Shown here: piece after piece, positions 42,086 through 50,757 of the stretch
Position numbering within the stretch: position 1 is the first letter of the stretch
Layout of the letters: every line of letters starts with the position of its first letter
Source of the DNA: Archangium violaceum
GTDB lineage: Bacteria; Myxococcota; Myxococcia; Myxococcales; Myxococcaceae
NCBI RefSeq assembly: GCF_016859125.1
Contig: NZ_CP069338.1
Span: 8,187,501 to 8,251,500, forward strand
Direction of reading: 5' to 3'
Length of the DNA: 64,000 bases
Translations under genes and position numbers: made by a program
Notes under the pieces: generated by a model
Told to the model about the DNA's origin: nothing
Seen by the model: the letters and a program-made list of their open reading frames with translations, nothing else
The model's database searches: none

Positions 42086-42538
42086 CTACTGCGCCTCGCG
42101 CACGCCGATGGCGAGCTGCCCGAGCCCGGTGCTCTTGGCCAGCTCCATCACCTGGACGACGGTGCCGTGGGGCACGCCCTCGTCGGCCTGGACGATGACG
42201 ATGGTGTCCGGGTTCTTCTGCTGGGCGTCGGCGAAGGCGCGCTTGAGCTCGTCCTCGCTGAGCACATTGCCGCCCAGGACGAAGCGTCCGTCCGCGAGGA
42301 TGGCCACGGAGAGATCCGTGGCGCGCGCGGTGATGTCCGTGGTGCCTCCCTTGGGAAGGTTCACCTTGAGGCCCTCCTGGGCGCCGCCGCCGGGGGCCTG
42401 CTGCACGATGACCGAGCTCGTCACCATGAAGATGATGAGCAGCACGAGGAAGATGTCGGTCAGCGGGGTGATGTTGATCTCGGCGAAGCCGACGTCCTCG
42501 CCGCCCTCGGAATCCCCCGGTACCTTGCCCATTGCCAT
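42086..42538 (-). CDS. ExbD/TolR-family biopolymer transport protein
   Basis: 150 aa. The N-terminal helix carries the family motif with its proton-relay Asp (EINITPLTDIFLVLLIIFMV), followed by a periplasmic domain (LSVAILADGRFVLGGNVLSE, GTVVQVMELAKSTGLGQLAI). Works with a TolQ/ExbB partner, encoded 11 bp upstream, to energise outer-membrane processes from the proton gradient. ATG 42538 is used, with GAGG upstream; a second ATG six bases inside is possible. No tonB, tolA or tolB is visible nearby. Confidence 0.92.
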   Translation of the reverse strand: MAMGKVPGDSEGGEDVGFAEINITPLTDIFLVLLIIFMVTSSVIVQQAPGGGAQEGLKVNLPKGGTTDITARATDLSVAILADGRFVLGGNVLSEDELKRAFADAQQKNPDTIVIVQADEGVPHGTVVQVMELAKSTGLGQLAIGVREAQ

Positions 42539-42549
42539 GTGAGTGGACC

Positions 42550-43263
42550 TCAGGCTTCCGGCTGGGGACGCGCTTCCACCGGGGCCGGAGCCGCGGCGGA
42601 AGAGGTGGTGGACGGGGCGTTCACCGGACGCTCGCGAAGCAGCTCGACGAACTCCTCCCCCTGGAGTCGCAGCTCCACGAGCACGCGGGACAGCCGCGCC
42701 TGGAAGTAGTTGTAGAAGGCCATGGCCTGCACCGCCACGAGGATGCCCACCGCGGTGGCCACCAGGGCCTCGGAGATGCCCGTCATCACCGCGGCGGTGC
42801 CTCCGGTGCCTCCAGCCGACACGTCCAGGCCCAGGTCCTTGAAGGATCTCATGATGCCGGCCACCGTGCCGAAGAGGCCCACGAAGGGCGTCAGCGAGCC
42901 GATGGTGGCCAGGATCCACAGGTTGCGGCGCAGCCGCAGGCCCACCTGGGCGCGCTCGCGCTCCACGGCCGAGTCCACCCCGTCACAGGAGCCCCGGGTG
43001 CGCTCGAAGCGGTCGAAGCCGGCCAGGAAGATGTCCGCCACGACGGCGTCCGAGCGCTCGGTGGCCGTCCGGGCGGCGACGACATCTCCGCGCAGCAGGT
43101 GCTTGTGAACGGTGTCCCCGAGCGTCCGGGAGCGCTCGCTCACACCCCAGAGGGCGATCAACCGCTCGATGGCCACCCCCAGCGCCACCACGGAAGCGAG
43201 GAGGAGGAGGGCAAGTGTGAAGCCGCCGATGCGTAGGTAGTGGAGGATGTCGGAAAGGCTCAT
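42550..43263 (-). CDS. MotA/TolQ/ExbB-family proton channel protein
   Basis: 237 aa with three membrane helices: near residues 13-38, and two after residue 115 including the conserved LTPFVGLFGTVAGIMRSF and GISEALVATAVGILVAVQAM. It forms the proton channel with the downstream TolR-like protein. The C-terminal 30 residues are Ala/Pro-rich and disordered. ATG 43263; the gene is divergent from the DUF4292 lipoprotein with a gap of about 40 bp. Confidence 0.93.
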   Translation of the reverse strand: MSLSDILHYLRIGGFTLALLLLASVVALGVAIERLIALWGVSERSRTLGDTVHKHLLRGDVVAARTATERSDAVVADIFLAGFDRFERTRGSCDGVDSAVERERAQVGLRLRRNLWILATIGSLTPFVGLFGTVAGIMRSFKDLGLDVSAGGTGGTAAVMTGISEALVATAVGILVAVQAMAFYNYFQARLSRVLVELRLQGEEFVELLRERPVNAPSTTSSAAAPAPVEARPQPEA

Positions 43264-43306
43264 GCAGTGGTGGCCAGGAGGGTGGGCCTGGCGCGAGACT
43301 TAAGCC

Positions 43307-44128
43307 ATGAACCGCGCAGCCGCAGCAATCTTCCTGGCCTTCATCTGTTCAGGCTGTCCCAAGCGCATCGATTTCGGGCCCACCGGCCCCATCACCCAGG
43401 CCGAGGAGCTCTTCCGGCTGACGCGCGCCGCCCAGGACCGGGTGGCCACCCTCCAGGGGGACGGGAAGCTCCGGGTGCAGTCGCCCCAGGGCTCGGGGAC
43501 CGTCTCCGCGTACCTGGCCGCCTCCCGGCCGGGCCTGCTGCGCGTGGAGATGTTCGATTTCTTCAACCGGCCCATCGCCGTGCTGGTGACGGATGGGCAG
43601 CGCTTCGGCCTCTTCCAGGCGCAGGAGAATACGTTCTACCAGGGGCCGGCGACCCCCCGGAACCTGTCTCGCTTCCTGCCCATCACCCTGCCGAGCGAGG
43701 AGCTGGTCTCCGTGATGCTCGGCAAGGTGCCCTTCATCCCCGCCGAGCGGATGACGCTCGAGCTGGACGACGAGCGGGGGCTGTATGTCCTCACGCTCCA
43801 CAAGGGGCCGGTCTCCCAGGTGCTCCACATCCACCCGAAGTACCTCCAGGTGGTGCGCAGCGAGGTGCGGGGTGCTCCCGTCTATGGCCTCGAGTACGAC
43901 GGCTTCAAGGAAACCGGGGGCGTGCTCTTCCCCCATGAGGTGAAGCTCGTGGCCCCCTCGGCCGATACCTCCCTGGGGCTGCGCTACACCGACATCACCG
44001 TCAACGAGTCCCCGGACCTCACCCTCTTCGATCTCTCCGCGCCCGAGGGCGTCCCCGTCGTCGAGGTGGATGAGGGCGGACAGACCCTGCCCCCCGTCTC
44101 GTTGCCTCCTACCTCGCCCGGTTCTTGA
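43307..44128 (+). CDS. DUF4292-type lipoprotein (LolA/LolB-like fold)
   Basis: 273 aa. Lipobox ICSGC with Cys17 predicts a lipoprotein. The body matches the DUF4292 pattern of LolA/LolB-like half-barrels: ATLQGDGKLRVQSPQGSG, RPGLLRVEMFDFFNRPIAVL, LPSEELVSVMLGKVP and KETGGVLFPHEVKLV. It may bind lipid or assist lipoprotein sorting, which is not shown. The stop codon lies inside an 8-bp-arm palindrome. Confidence 0.82.
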   Translation: MNRAAAAIFLAFICSGCPKRIDFGPTGPITQAEELFRLTRAAQDRVATLQGDGKLRVQSPQGSGTVSAYLAASRPGLLRVEMFDFFNRPIAVLVTDGQRFGLFQAQENTFYQGPATPRNLSRFLPITLPSEELVSVMLGKVPFIPAERMTLELDDERGLYVLTLHKGPVSQVLHIHPKYLQVVRSEVRGAPVYGLEYDGFKETGGVLFPHEVKLVAPSADTSLGLRYTDITVNESPDLTLFDLSAPEGVPVVEVDEGGQTLPPVSLPPTSPGS

Positions 44129-44145
44129 GCGAGTGGTCTCAAGAA
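44122..44145 (+). promoter_or_regulatory. Perfect palindrome at the end of the lipoprotein gene
   Basis: TTCTTGAG (44122-44129) and CTCAAGAA (44138-44145), an 8-nt loop and no U-run behind it. It could be a weak terminator or an operator for the MshEN gene that starts at 44218. Confidence 0.45.
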
Positions 44146-44217
44146 TTCAGCAACAGTTGGAATCTCAGGTAGAGTGAGGGGACCGGCGGGTCCGTTCGGA
44201 CTCCCCAAGACTGCGAC

Positions 44218-44958
44218 ATGGCACAGATCAAGCTTGGTGAACTGCTGATCAAGGCGAACGTGCTCCAGGAGAGCCAGCTCAAGGCGGCGCTCGCGGAGCA
44301 GGCGAAGTGGGGCGGCAAGCTGGGAGAGATCCTGGTGCGGATGAACTTCGTGTCCGAGGACATCCTGGTGAGGGCGCTGTCCAAGCAGCTCGCCATTCCC
44401 GCCGTCAACCTGGACGCGGTGAAGGAGATCCCTCAGCACGTGCTCAACCGGGTCCCGCTGCAGACGGCGCGGGACTTCGCGGTGATGCCGCTGCAGCTGC
44501 GCGATGATGGCAAGACGCTGGTGGTGGCCATCGCGGACCCGCTCAACGTGCGGCAGCTGGATGAGCTGCGCGCCGTCACCAAGTGCCGCATCGTCCCCAA
44601 CGTGGCCGGGCGTACGGCCATCGCGCGGGGCATGGCGCGCTTCTACGAGGACCAGGGCGAGCTGGCGGATGCGGACACCAACTTCAAGGTGGTGGACGCC
44701 CAGGGCCGCACTGTCGTCAAGAACATGAACCAGCCCGCCCCGGCCGCGGCGCCGGCTCACACTCCCGCCCCGATGCCCCCCGCGCCCTCTCGCGAGACGC
44801 CGGCGGTGCGCGGTGGTGGCAGCAGCCCGGTGGAGCTCCTGCGCAGCGTGGAGGAGGTGCAGCGCAAGGAGGTGGCGGCCCTCAAGGCCATGGTGGAGCT
44901 GCTCATCGAGAAGGGCGTCTTCACCCGTGATGAGTACCTGGCGAAGGTCAAGCGTTAA
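44218..44958 (+). CDS. Stand-alone MshEN/GspE N-terminal-domain protein
   Basis: 246 aa. The first 155 residues form a GspE/PilB-type N-terminal domain with two tandem MshEN-like motifs: IKLGELLIKANVLQESQLKA and KLGEILVRMNFVSEDILVRA. MshEN domains of type II secretion and pilus ATPases bind c-di-GMP. The ATPase domain is absent. A Pro/Ala linker and a short C-terminal helical unit (LKAMVELLIEKGVFTRDEYL) follow. The first motif has Lys-Leu-Gly where binding domains have Arg-Leu-Gly, so binding must be tested. A related gene follows after 24 bp. Confidence 0.85.
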   Translation: MAQIKLGELLIKANVLQESQLKAALAEQAKWGGKLGEILVRMNFVSEDILVRALSKQLAIPAVNLDAVKEIPQHVLNRVPLQTARDFAVMPLQLRDDGKTLVVAIADPLNVRQLDELRAVTKCRIVPNVAGRTAIARGMARFYEDQGELADADTNFKVVDAQGRTVVKNMNQPAPAAAPAHTPAPMPPAPSRETPAVRGGGSSPVELLRSVEEVQRKEVAALKAMVELLIEKGVFTRDEYLAKVKR

Positions 44959-44982
44959 GCCGTCCAGCCCCCCCCGGTCCTA

Positions 44983-46086
44983 ATGCGCAAGAAGATCGGC
45001 GAGCTCCTCATCGAGTCCGGTGCGGTCAGTCAGGAGCAGGTCCGCCATGCGCTCGGCCAGCAGCGGGCCTATGGCAATCGGCAGCGGCTGGGCTCGGTCA
45101 TCATCACCCTGGGCTTCGCCTCGCCCGCGGCGGTGGCCCGGGCCCTGGCGCACCAGTTCGATCTGCCCTTCGTCCAGCTGCCGGAGATCCCCGAGCAGGT
45201 GCGTTCGCTCGTGTCGCTCGACTTCCAGGCCGAGCACCGCATCGTCCTGTTCAAGCTCGAGCGGGAAGGGCGCGGCGAGCGGCTGCACGTGGCGGTGGAT
45301 GATCCCTCGGATCTGACGGTGGCCGACGAGCTGAGCTTCCAGCTCAACAAGCCCGTCCGGGTGCACGTGGCCGCCGAGGACGACATCGACCGCGCGCTCG
45401 ACCTGGTGAGTGGCCGGGCGGTGGATGCCCTCCCGCTGGAGGACGACGACGGCTCCCCCTTCGATCTACAACACGGGAGCTCGGGCGAGATCCCGGGCAA
45501 CTGGCACGACCCGGGGGAGACGACTCCGCCCTCGCCGTCCGCGGCCCTCTCGGCCCTGCTCGATTGGGATCTGCCTCCAACGCCGCCCGCCTCTCCGAGG
45601 TCCGCTTTGAATCCAAAGCCGCCGACGCCCCCGGCTCCGCCGCCCTTCGACGAGGAGGATGAGGACATCACCCTCATCACGCCTCGGGTCCCGTCGAAGC
45701 CGAAGGCCTCCGCGATGCCTCCGCCTCCTCCTCCGCAGGAGAGCGAGGATGTCCTCGATGAGCTGCTCGGGGAGCCCGAGCCCCCGGCTCCGCGTCCGCC
45801 CGCCGCCCCCGCCGAGCCCAACAAGAAGGGCGCCGTGCCGGTGGTCGTCTTCGGTGGCGCCGCCCAGGGCCTGCCGCAGCCGCCTCCGCCCCCTCAACTG
45901 CCCGACATCACCGACGAGGACCTGAAGGTGCTCGAGGACATCGAGCGGATGGCGGACGGCGCCGAGGCGACGCTGCACACGGAGAAGGTGAAGCCCGCGC
46001 GCATGGTGGCCAGCCTCATCCGCCTCCTCATCCGCAAGCGCGTCATCCGCGAGGAGGAGTTCCTGGAGGAGCTGTCCCGGAAGTGA
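44983..46086 (+). CDS. Second MshEN/GspE N-terminal-domain protein
   Basis: 367 aa. It has an N-terminal domain similar to the preceding gene ([57 protein letters not shown]), then about 180 residues of Pro/Asp/Glu-rich linker, and the same kind of C-terminal helical unit ([20 protein letters not shown]). The second motif has the canonical RLG. There is no Walker motif. The pair looks like a duplicated regulator or adaptor for a type IV pilus or type II secretion machine, or a c-di-GMP reader. oppD-like follows within 40 bp. Confidence 0.83.
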   Translation: MRKKIGELLIESGAVSQEQVRHALGQQRAYGNRQRLGSVIITLGFASPAAVARALAHQFDLPFVQLPEIPEQVRSLVSLDFQAEHRIVLFKLEREGRGERLHVAVDDPSDLTVADELSFQLNKPVRVHVAAEDDIDRALDLVSGRAVDALPLEDDDGSPFDLQHGSSGEIPGNWHDPGETTPPSPSAALSALLDWDLPPTPPASPRSALNPKPPTPPAPPPFDEEDEDITLITPRVPSKPKASAMPPPPPPQESEDVLDELLGEPEPPAPRPPAAPAEPNKKGAVPVVVFGGAAQGLPQPPPPPQLPDITDEDLKVLEDIERMADGAEATLHTEKVKPARMVASLIRLLIRKRVIREEEFLEELSRK

Positions 46087-46124
46087 CGCCCCGGGCCGGG
46101 TGTTCTGGCCCGGCCGTGAGCCCC

Positions 46125-47117
46125 ATGCCCGAGCCCCTTCTCGACGTCCGTGGACTGAAGACCCAGCTCTCCCTGGAGGAGGGCCCGGTCATGGCCGTGG
46201 ACGACGTGTCCTTCTCCATTCCGCCCGGTGGCACGCTGGGGGTGGTGGGGGAGAGCGGGTGCGGCAAGAGCCTCACCGCGCTCTCGGTGATGGGGTTGGT
46301 GCCCGAGCCGCCCGGACGCGTGGTGGGCGGGAGCATCCGCTTCCAGGGCGAGGACCTGCTCGCGCTCCCCGAGGAGAAGATGCGCCGCATGCGCGGGCGT
46401 CACCTCTCCATGGTCTTCCAGGAGCCGATGACGTCGCTCAACCCCGTCTACACGGTGGGCGAGCAGATAGCCGAGGGCGTGCGGCTGCATCAGGGGTTGT
46501 CCCGGGCCGCCGCGCGCGAGCACGCGGTGGAGATGTTGCGGCGGGTGGGCATCCCCGCTCCCGAGCAGCGCGTGGACAGCTACCCGCACCAGCTCTCCGG
46601 AGGCATGCGCCAGCGGGTGATGATCGCCATGGCGCTCGCGTGTGGCCCGGAGCTGCTCATCGCCGACGAGCCCACCACGGCGTTGGACGTCACCATCCAG
46701 GCGCAGATCCTCGAGCTGCTGAAGCGATTGCAGCAGGAGCGGCGCATGGCGGTGATGCTCATCACCCACGATCTGGGGGTGGTGGCCGAGAGCTGTGACG
46801 CGGTGGTGGTGATGTACGCGGGGCGAGTGGTGGAGCGGGCCCCGGTGAAGGCGCTCTTCCACCAGCCGGCGCATCCGTACACCGCGGGGCTGTTGCGCTC
46901 CATCCCGGCGCTCCACGAGATGGGCGGGGCAGGGGAGCGCCCCCGGTTGAAGACGATTCCCGGCATGGTGCCGAGCCTCCGCCGGTTGCCCGGAGGCTGC
47001 CGCTTCCGCGATCGCTGCGAGCGCGCCCAGGACATCTGCGCGCGGGTGGAGCCGACGTTGGAACCCAAGCGCGAGGGCCAGGAGGCCGCGTGCCACGACC
47101 CGGTGCCCTCGCCATGA
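46125..47117 (+). CDS. Oligo/dipeptide ABC transporter ATPase, OppD/DppD type
   Basis: 330 aa. Walker A GESGCGKS (residues 42-49), ABC signature LSGGMRQRV, Walker [13 protein letters not shown] and H-loop [10 protein letters not shown]. The C-terminal oligopeptide-type extension has clustered cysteines ([16 protein letters not shown], then ACHDP). It hydrolyses ATP for peptide import together with OppF, but no permease or binding-protein gene is in the vicinity. ATG 46125 is used; a GTG nine bases upstream is possible. It overlaps the next gene by four bases. Confidence 0.92.
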   Translation: MPEPLLDVRGLKTQLSLEEGPVMAVDDVSFSIPPGGTLGVVGESGCGKSLTALSVMGLVPEPPGRVVGGSIRFQGEDLLALPEEKMRRMRGRHLSMVFQEPMTSLNPVYTVGEQIAEGVRLHQGLSRAAAREHAVEMLRRVGIPAPEQRVDSYPHQLSGGMRQRVMIAMALACGPELLIADEPTTALDVTIQAQILELLKRLQQERRMAVMLITHDLGVVAESCDAVVVMYAGRVVERAPVKALFHQPAHPYTAGLLRSIPALHEMGGAGERPRLKTIPGMVPSLRRLPGGCRFRDRCERAQDICARVEPTLEPKREGQEAACHDPVPSP

Positions 47118-48145
47118 CCGAGCCCCTGCTGCAGGTGCGTGAGCTGAAGACGCACTTTCCCGTGCGCAGCGGGTTGTTGGGACGCGTGCGGGGCACCGTC
47201 AAGGCCGTGGATGGGGTGGGCTTCGACGTGCGGCGCGGCGAGACGCTCGGCCTGGTGGGCGAGAGTGGCTGCGGCAAGAGCACCCTGGGACGCACGCTGC
47301 TGCGGCTCGTGGAGCCCACGGCCGGCTCCATCCGCTTCGAGGGGCGGGAGCTGACGGGGCTCTCCCAGCGCGAGCTGCGCCCCCTGCGGAGGAGGATGCA
47401 GCTCGTCTTCCAGGATCCGTATGCCTCGCTCAACCCGCGCATGTCGGTGCGCGACATCCTGGGAGAGCCCTTCGCCATCCACGGGCTGGAGCGTGGTCGC
47501 GAGCGCGAGGCGAAGGTGACCGAGCTGTTGGACCTGATGGGCCTGCCTCGCGACGCGCTGGACCGTTACCCGCACGAGTTCTCCGGCGGACAGCGCCAGC
47601 GCATCGGCATCGCCCGGGCCATCGCCCTGCGGCCGGACCTGGTCGTCGCGGACGAACCCATCAGCGCGCTCGATGTCTCCATCCAGGCGCAGATCGTCAA
47701 CCTGTTGGTGGACCTGCAGCGCGGGCTGGGGCTGACCTACGTCTTCATCGCGCACGACCTGAAGATCGTCGAGTACGTGTCCACCCGTGTGGCGGTGATG
47801 TACCTGGGCCGCATCGTGGAACTGGCGGACGCGGCGGACCTCTACCGGAAGCCGCGCCACCCATACACCCAGGCGCTGCTGTCCGCCGTGCCGGTGCCGG
47901 ACCCCGAGCGCAAGCGGACGCGCATCCTCCTTCAGGGGGATGTGCCTTCTCCACTCGCTCCGCCGCCCGGGTGCACCTTCCACCCGCGTTGTCCCCATGC
48001 CATGGACCGGTGCCGGCGCGAGACGCCGCCCCTGTATCCGCTGGGCAACGGACACACCTCCGCGTGTTTCCTGGTGGAGCAGGACGCGAGCAGGGCCACC
48101 GCGTCCGGGCCCGAAGCGGACGCGCCACGGGCTTCGGGAGGTTAG
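47114..48145 (+). CDS. Oligo/dipeptide ABC transporter ATPase, OppF/DppF type
   Basis: 343 aa. Walker [10 protein letters not shown] (about residues 49-57), signature [15 protein letters not shown], Walker [14 protein letters not shown]-loop [10 protein letters not shown], and C-terminal [15 protein letters not shown]. Forms a heterodimer with OppD. ATG 47114 overlaps the oppD stop (ATGA); the frame extends a little further upstream without a start signal. The DUF2085 gene begins one base after its stop. Confidence 0.93.
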   Translation: MTEPLLQVRELKTHFPVRSGLLGRVRGTVKAVDGVGFDVRRGETLGLVGESGCGKSTLGRTLLRLVEPTAGSIRFEGRELTGLSQRELRPLRRRMQLVFQDPYASLNPRMSVRDILGEPFAIHGLERGREREAKVTELLDLMGLPRDALDRYPHEFSGGQRQRIGIARAIALRPDLVVADEPISALDVSIQAQIVNLLVDLQRGLGLTYVFIAHDLKIVEYVSTRVAVMYLGRIVELADAADLYRKPRHPYTQALLSAVPVPDPERKRTRILLQGDVPSPLAPPPGCTFHPRCPHAMDRCRRETPPLYPLGNGHTSACFLVEQDASRATASGPEADAPRASGG

Positions 48146-48146
48146 G

Positions 48147-48554
48147 GTGTTCTGGCTCAGCCACCACCACGAGGAGGAGTACAACCGTACGTACCTGCTC
48201 GGAGGCGTGCGGGTCTGCGCGCGTTGCCTGGGGACGTACCCGGTGCTGCTGGCCGTGATGGTGGGCCTCTTCAAGCTGCGTGCCCCCCTGGTCTGGCGGT
48301 GGGACGTTCCGGTGGTGCTCGGCCTCACCCTGCCGGCGCTCGTGGACTGGGCGGTGGGCCGCTTCCGTCCGGCCAGTGGCTCCAACGCCGTGCGCACCTT
48401 CACCGGCGTCCTGCTGGGCGCGGCGCTCGGGCGCGCGTTGTTCATCCACGTCCAGAAGCCCCTGCCGGCGGTGCTGGTGTGGCAGGCGGCCCTGGTGGCC
48501 GTGGTCGCGCTTCCTGTCTTCCTCGCGACCTTCAGGGGTCCCCGGAACGGTTGA
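48147..48554 (+). CDS. DUF2085 membrane protein
   Basis: 135 aa. The N-terminal segment [20 protein letters not shown] is followed by [19 protein letters not shown] (a C-x2-C, then helix), two further helices, and the end [14 protein letters not shown]. It fits the DUF2085 family of small inner-membrane proteins of unknown function. GTG 48147 follows GGGAGGTTAGG. It starts directly after the OppF gene, so it is in that operon. A diverged second copy of its last codons lies 70 bp downstream. Confidence 0.78.
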   Translation: MFWLSHHHEEEYNRTYLLGGVRVCARCLGTYPVLLAVMVGLFKLRAPLVWRWDVPVVLGLTLPALVDWAVGRFRPASGSNAVRTFTGVLLGAALGRALFIHVQKPLPAVLVWQAALVAVVALPVFLATFRGPRNG

Positions 48555-48622
48555 ACCCGAAAGGCCCCTGTGCGCGCGCCTGTCCGCCCCGCGACCAGAC
48601 CGCTGTGTCCTGATGACAGGGG

Positions 48623-48687
48623 GCGCTTTCCCTGTCATTCTCGCCACTTACAGAGGGCCAAAAAACGGGTAGACCCGAATCGCCCCT
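48623..48687 (+). pseudogene. Diverged duplicate of the DUF2085 gene 3' end
   Basis: Translates as [14 protein letters not shown] and stop, matching [14 protein letters not shown] and stop at the end of the DUF2085 gene (48507-48569). The similarity continues past the stop codons (GGTAGACCCGAATCGCCCCT against GGTTGAACCCGAAAGGCCCCT). There is no start. It looks like the tail of a second DUF2085 homologue left by deletion or recombination. Confidence 0.7.
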
Positions 48688-48747
48688 CGCCCGTTGATGC
48701 GGGCAGGTCGGTGAGGACAGGCACGAGGGCCCTGAAACGGGGGACTG

Positions 48748-49377
48748 TTGGGACCGGAAACCTCAGACGAACGGCTGATGCTCGCCTTCAAGGCGGGGGA
48801 TGCGCGTGCGTTCGAGGTACTGGTGCGCAAGCACCGGACGCCGGTGTTCAACTTCATCCTTCGCTTCACGGGCCACCGGGCGCGGGCGGAAGACGTGCTT
48901 CAGGAGACGTGGCTGAAGGTGGTGCGGAGCGCGCCGGAGTACGAGGCGAAGGCGAAGTTCACCACCTGGGTCTACACGATTGCGAGGAACCTCTGCGTGG
49001 ACAGCGCGCGCAAAGAGAGCTACCGGCAGGCGGCCTCGTTGGAGGCACCCTCGACCGGTGCCGAGGGCGAGGAGGGCCGCTCCCTGGGTGAGGCCCTGCC
49101 CGACGAGGGCGCGAGCCCCGAGCGTGGCGCCTACAATGCCCGCGTGCGGCCCCTGTTGGAGCGGGCACTGGCCAGCCTCCCGGAGGAACAGCGCGAGGTG
49201 TTCGTCCTGCGCGAGTACAGCGGCATCCCCTTCAAGGAGATCGCCGAGGTGACGGGTGTGTCCGAGAACACGGTGAAGAGCCGCATGCGCTATGCCCTCG
49301 AGGGCCTGCGCCGGCGCCTGGCCGAGCTCGGGGTAGACGGCGACCTGGCAGAGGATGGAAGGACGGTGGCGGGATGA
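48748..49377 (+). CDS. ECF-type RNA polymerase sigma factor
   Basis: 209 aa. Region 2 (LMLAFKAGDARAFEVLVRKH, RAEDVLQETWLKVVR, FTTWVYTIARNLCVDSAR) and region 4 (LASLPEEQREVFVLREYSG, IPFKEIAEVTGVSENTVKSR) are complete, linked by about 40 variable residues. It directs transcription of a stress or envelope regulon that cannot be named here. The TTG start at 48748 is needed to keep helix 1 of region 2; the next ATG (48778) would cut it. It overlaps the anti-sigma gene by four bases (ATGA). Confidence 0.93.
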   Translation: MGPETSDERLMLAFKAGDARAFEVLVRKHRTPVFNFILRFTGHRARAEDVLQETWLKVVRSAPEYEAKAKFTTWVYTIARNLCVDSARKESYRQAASLEAPSTGAEGEEGRSLGEALPDEGASPERGAYNARVRPLLERALASLPEEQREVFVLREYSGIPFKEIAEVTGVSENTVKSRMRYALEGLRRRLAELGVDGDLAEDGRTVAG

Positions 49378-50672
49378 AGCCCCAGGGTGCCCACGCACAC
49401 GAGGATCGATTGCTGGACTTCGCCTATGGCGAGCTCCCGCCCTCCGAGGCCCGGTTGATGGAGCAGCACGTGCAGGGCTGTTCACGCTGCTCGGAGGCAC
49501 TCGCGGGTATCCGGGGCGTGCGCGTCTCCATGTCCCGGCTGCCGCTGGAGACCGCGCCGGACGCGGGGCTGGAGTCGCTGTTGGCGTACGCACAGCAGTC
49601 CGCGCGCCGGTCCGCGGCGGGCACCGAGCTCCCCCCGCGCTGGTGGCGCCGCCTGCTCGCGCCCGCGCTGGGCGTGGCGGCCATGAGCGTCTTCGGCGTC
49701 GTGGTCGTGCAGGTGGACCGCGACGTGAACCTCAGTCCCGCGCTCAAGCAAGAGGCCGCGCGGGAGAAGTCTCCGCGCGGTGGGGACAAGGACGAGGCCG
49801 TGGCGGCGGAAGTCCCCCCAGCCTCTGCTCCAGCCACTTCGGCCGTACCCGCTCCCGCTCCGGTACCCGCGGAGCTCGCGAAGCTGCACCAGCAGTACGA
49901 CGACAAGATGCGCGACGATCTGAGCGCGGAGTCCCTGCAGATGAAACCGGCGCCCAAGCCGGTGAGTCGCTCCCTTCAGCCGAACTGGTCCAACACGGGG
50001 GCGGGCAGCGGAGGAGGTTTCCCGCCCAAGAAGGTCGCACTGGACACCGACGAGGAGTCGCGCGGCTCCGATGCGTTCGGGTCCCGGGAGTCATGGAAGC
50101 TCAAGGGCGGCATGGTGGCCCGTAAGAACCGGCCCTCGAGTTCGACGGAGGGAGATGCCGAGCCCGCTCAGGTCCTGGCTGAGGCGGAGCAAGGGGCCCC
50201 CGCGCTCCAGGAGCCGAGGCCAGGCGAATCCCTGGTGGCCAGTGCCGCGCCTCCGCCGCCACCGCCCACCGCTCAGTATCAAGCTCCCACGGCGTCAGTC
50301 GGCGCCTTCGCGCGGGCGGAGGGATTGGAAGCCAAGAGAGCCGACAGGTCGGCCTTGAGGGCCGCTCCTTCTCCCGCGGAGCTCTTGATGCGAGCCGATG
50401 AAGCGAGCCGCTCGGGGAATAGGGAGCAGGAGGTGGCCTTGCTGCGTGATGCGCTGGCCGCTGGAGCGCAGGGGGCACAACGGGTGGATGCGCTCTCCCG
50501 GCTGTGTGATGCGGAGACCGCGCTGGGCCGTCGGCGGATTGCCATCGAGGTCTGCAAGCAGGTGGTGATGATGGCGGCGCCCGGCTCGAGAGAGGCGCGT
50601 CTGGCGGAGCGTCGTCTGGAAAACGAGCTCCAGTCACCTGCGGACGAGATCGAATCCCCCGTGACGAAGTAG
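49374..50672 (+). CDS. Zinc-finger anti-sigma factor with long periplasmic tail
   Basis: 432 aa. The N-terminal zf-HC2 anti-sigma domain has His-x3-Cys-x2-Cys (HVQGCSRC) and an upstream His in AHEDRLLDFAYGEL. A membrane helix lies near residues 98-116 (LLAPALGVAAMSVFGVVVVQ). The extracytoplasmic part is long, low-complexity, and ends in a TPR-like helical region (SPAELLMRADEASRSGNREQ). It sequesters the sigma factor encoded just upstream and releases it on an unknown signal. Translation is coupled by the ATGA overlap. A palindromic repeat follows its stop. Confidence 0.9.
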   Translation: MKPQGAHAHEDRLLDFAYGELPPSEARLMEQHVQGCSRCSEALAGIRGVRVSMSRLPLETAPDAGLESLLAYAQQSARRSAAGTELPPRWWRRLLAPALGVAAMSVFGVVVVQVDRDVNLSPALKQEAAREKSPRGGDKDEAVAAEVPPASAPATSAVPAPAPVPAELAKLHQQYDDKMRDDLSAESLQMKPAPKPVSRSLQPNWSNTGAGSGGGFPPKKVALDTDEESRGSDAFGSRESWKLKGGMVARKNRPSSSTEGDAEPAQVLAEAEQGAPALQEPRPGESLVASAAPPPPPPTAQYQAPTASVGAFARAEGLEAKRADRSALRAAPSPAELLMRADEASRSGNREQEVALLRDALAAGAQGAQRVDALSRLCDAETALGRRRIAIEVCKQVVMMAAPGSREARLAERRLENELQSPADEIESPVTK

Positions 50673-50675
50673 ACC

Positions 50676-50712
50676 TCCCTCTCCCTCCGGGAGAGGGTCG
50701 GGGTGAGGGTAT
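50676..50712 (-). repeat. Dispersed palindromic repeat, copy 5 (reverse orientation)
   Basis: CCCTCTCCC (50677-50685), loop TCC, GGGAGAGGG (50689-50697), then GGGGTGAGGGTA, the reverse complement of the lead seen in the other copies. It starts four bases after the anti-sigma stop and faces a convergent gene. Confidence 0.85.
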
Positions 50713-50757
50713 TCGGGTCCGAGCCCGAGCCCGAGAGCCCGAGCCCCACATCGGGAA

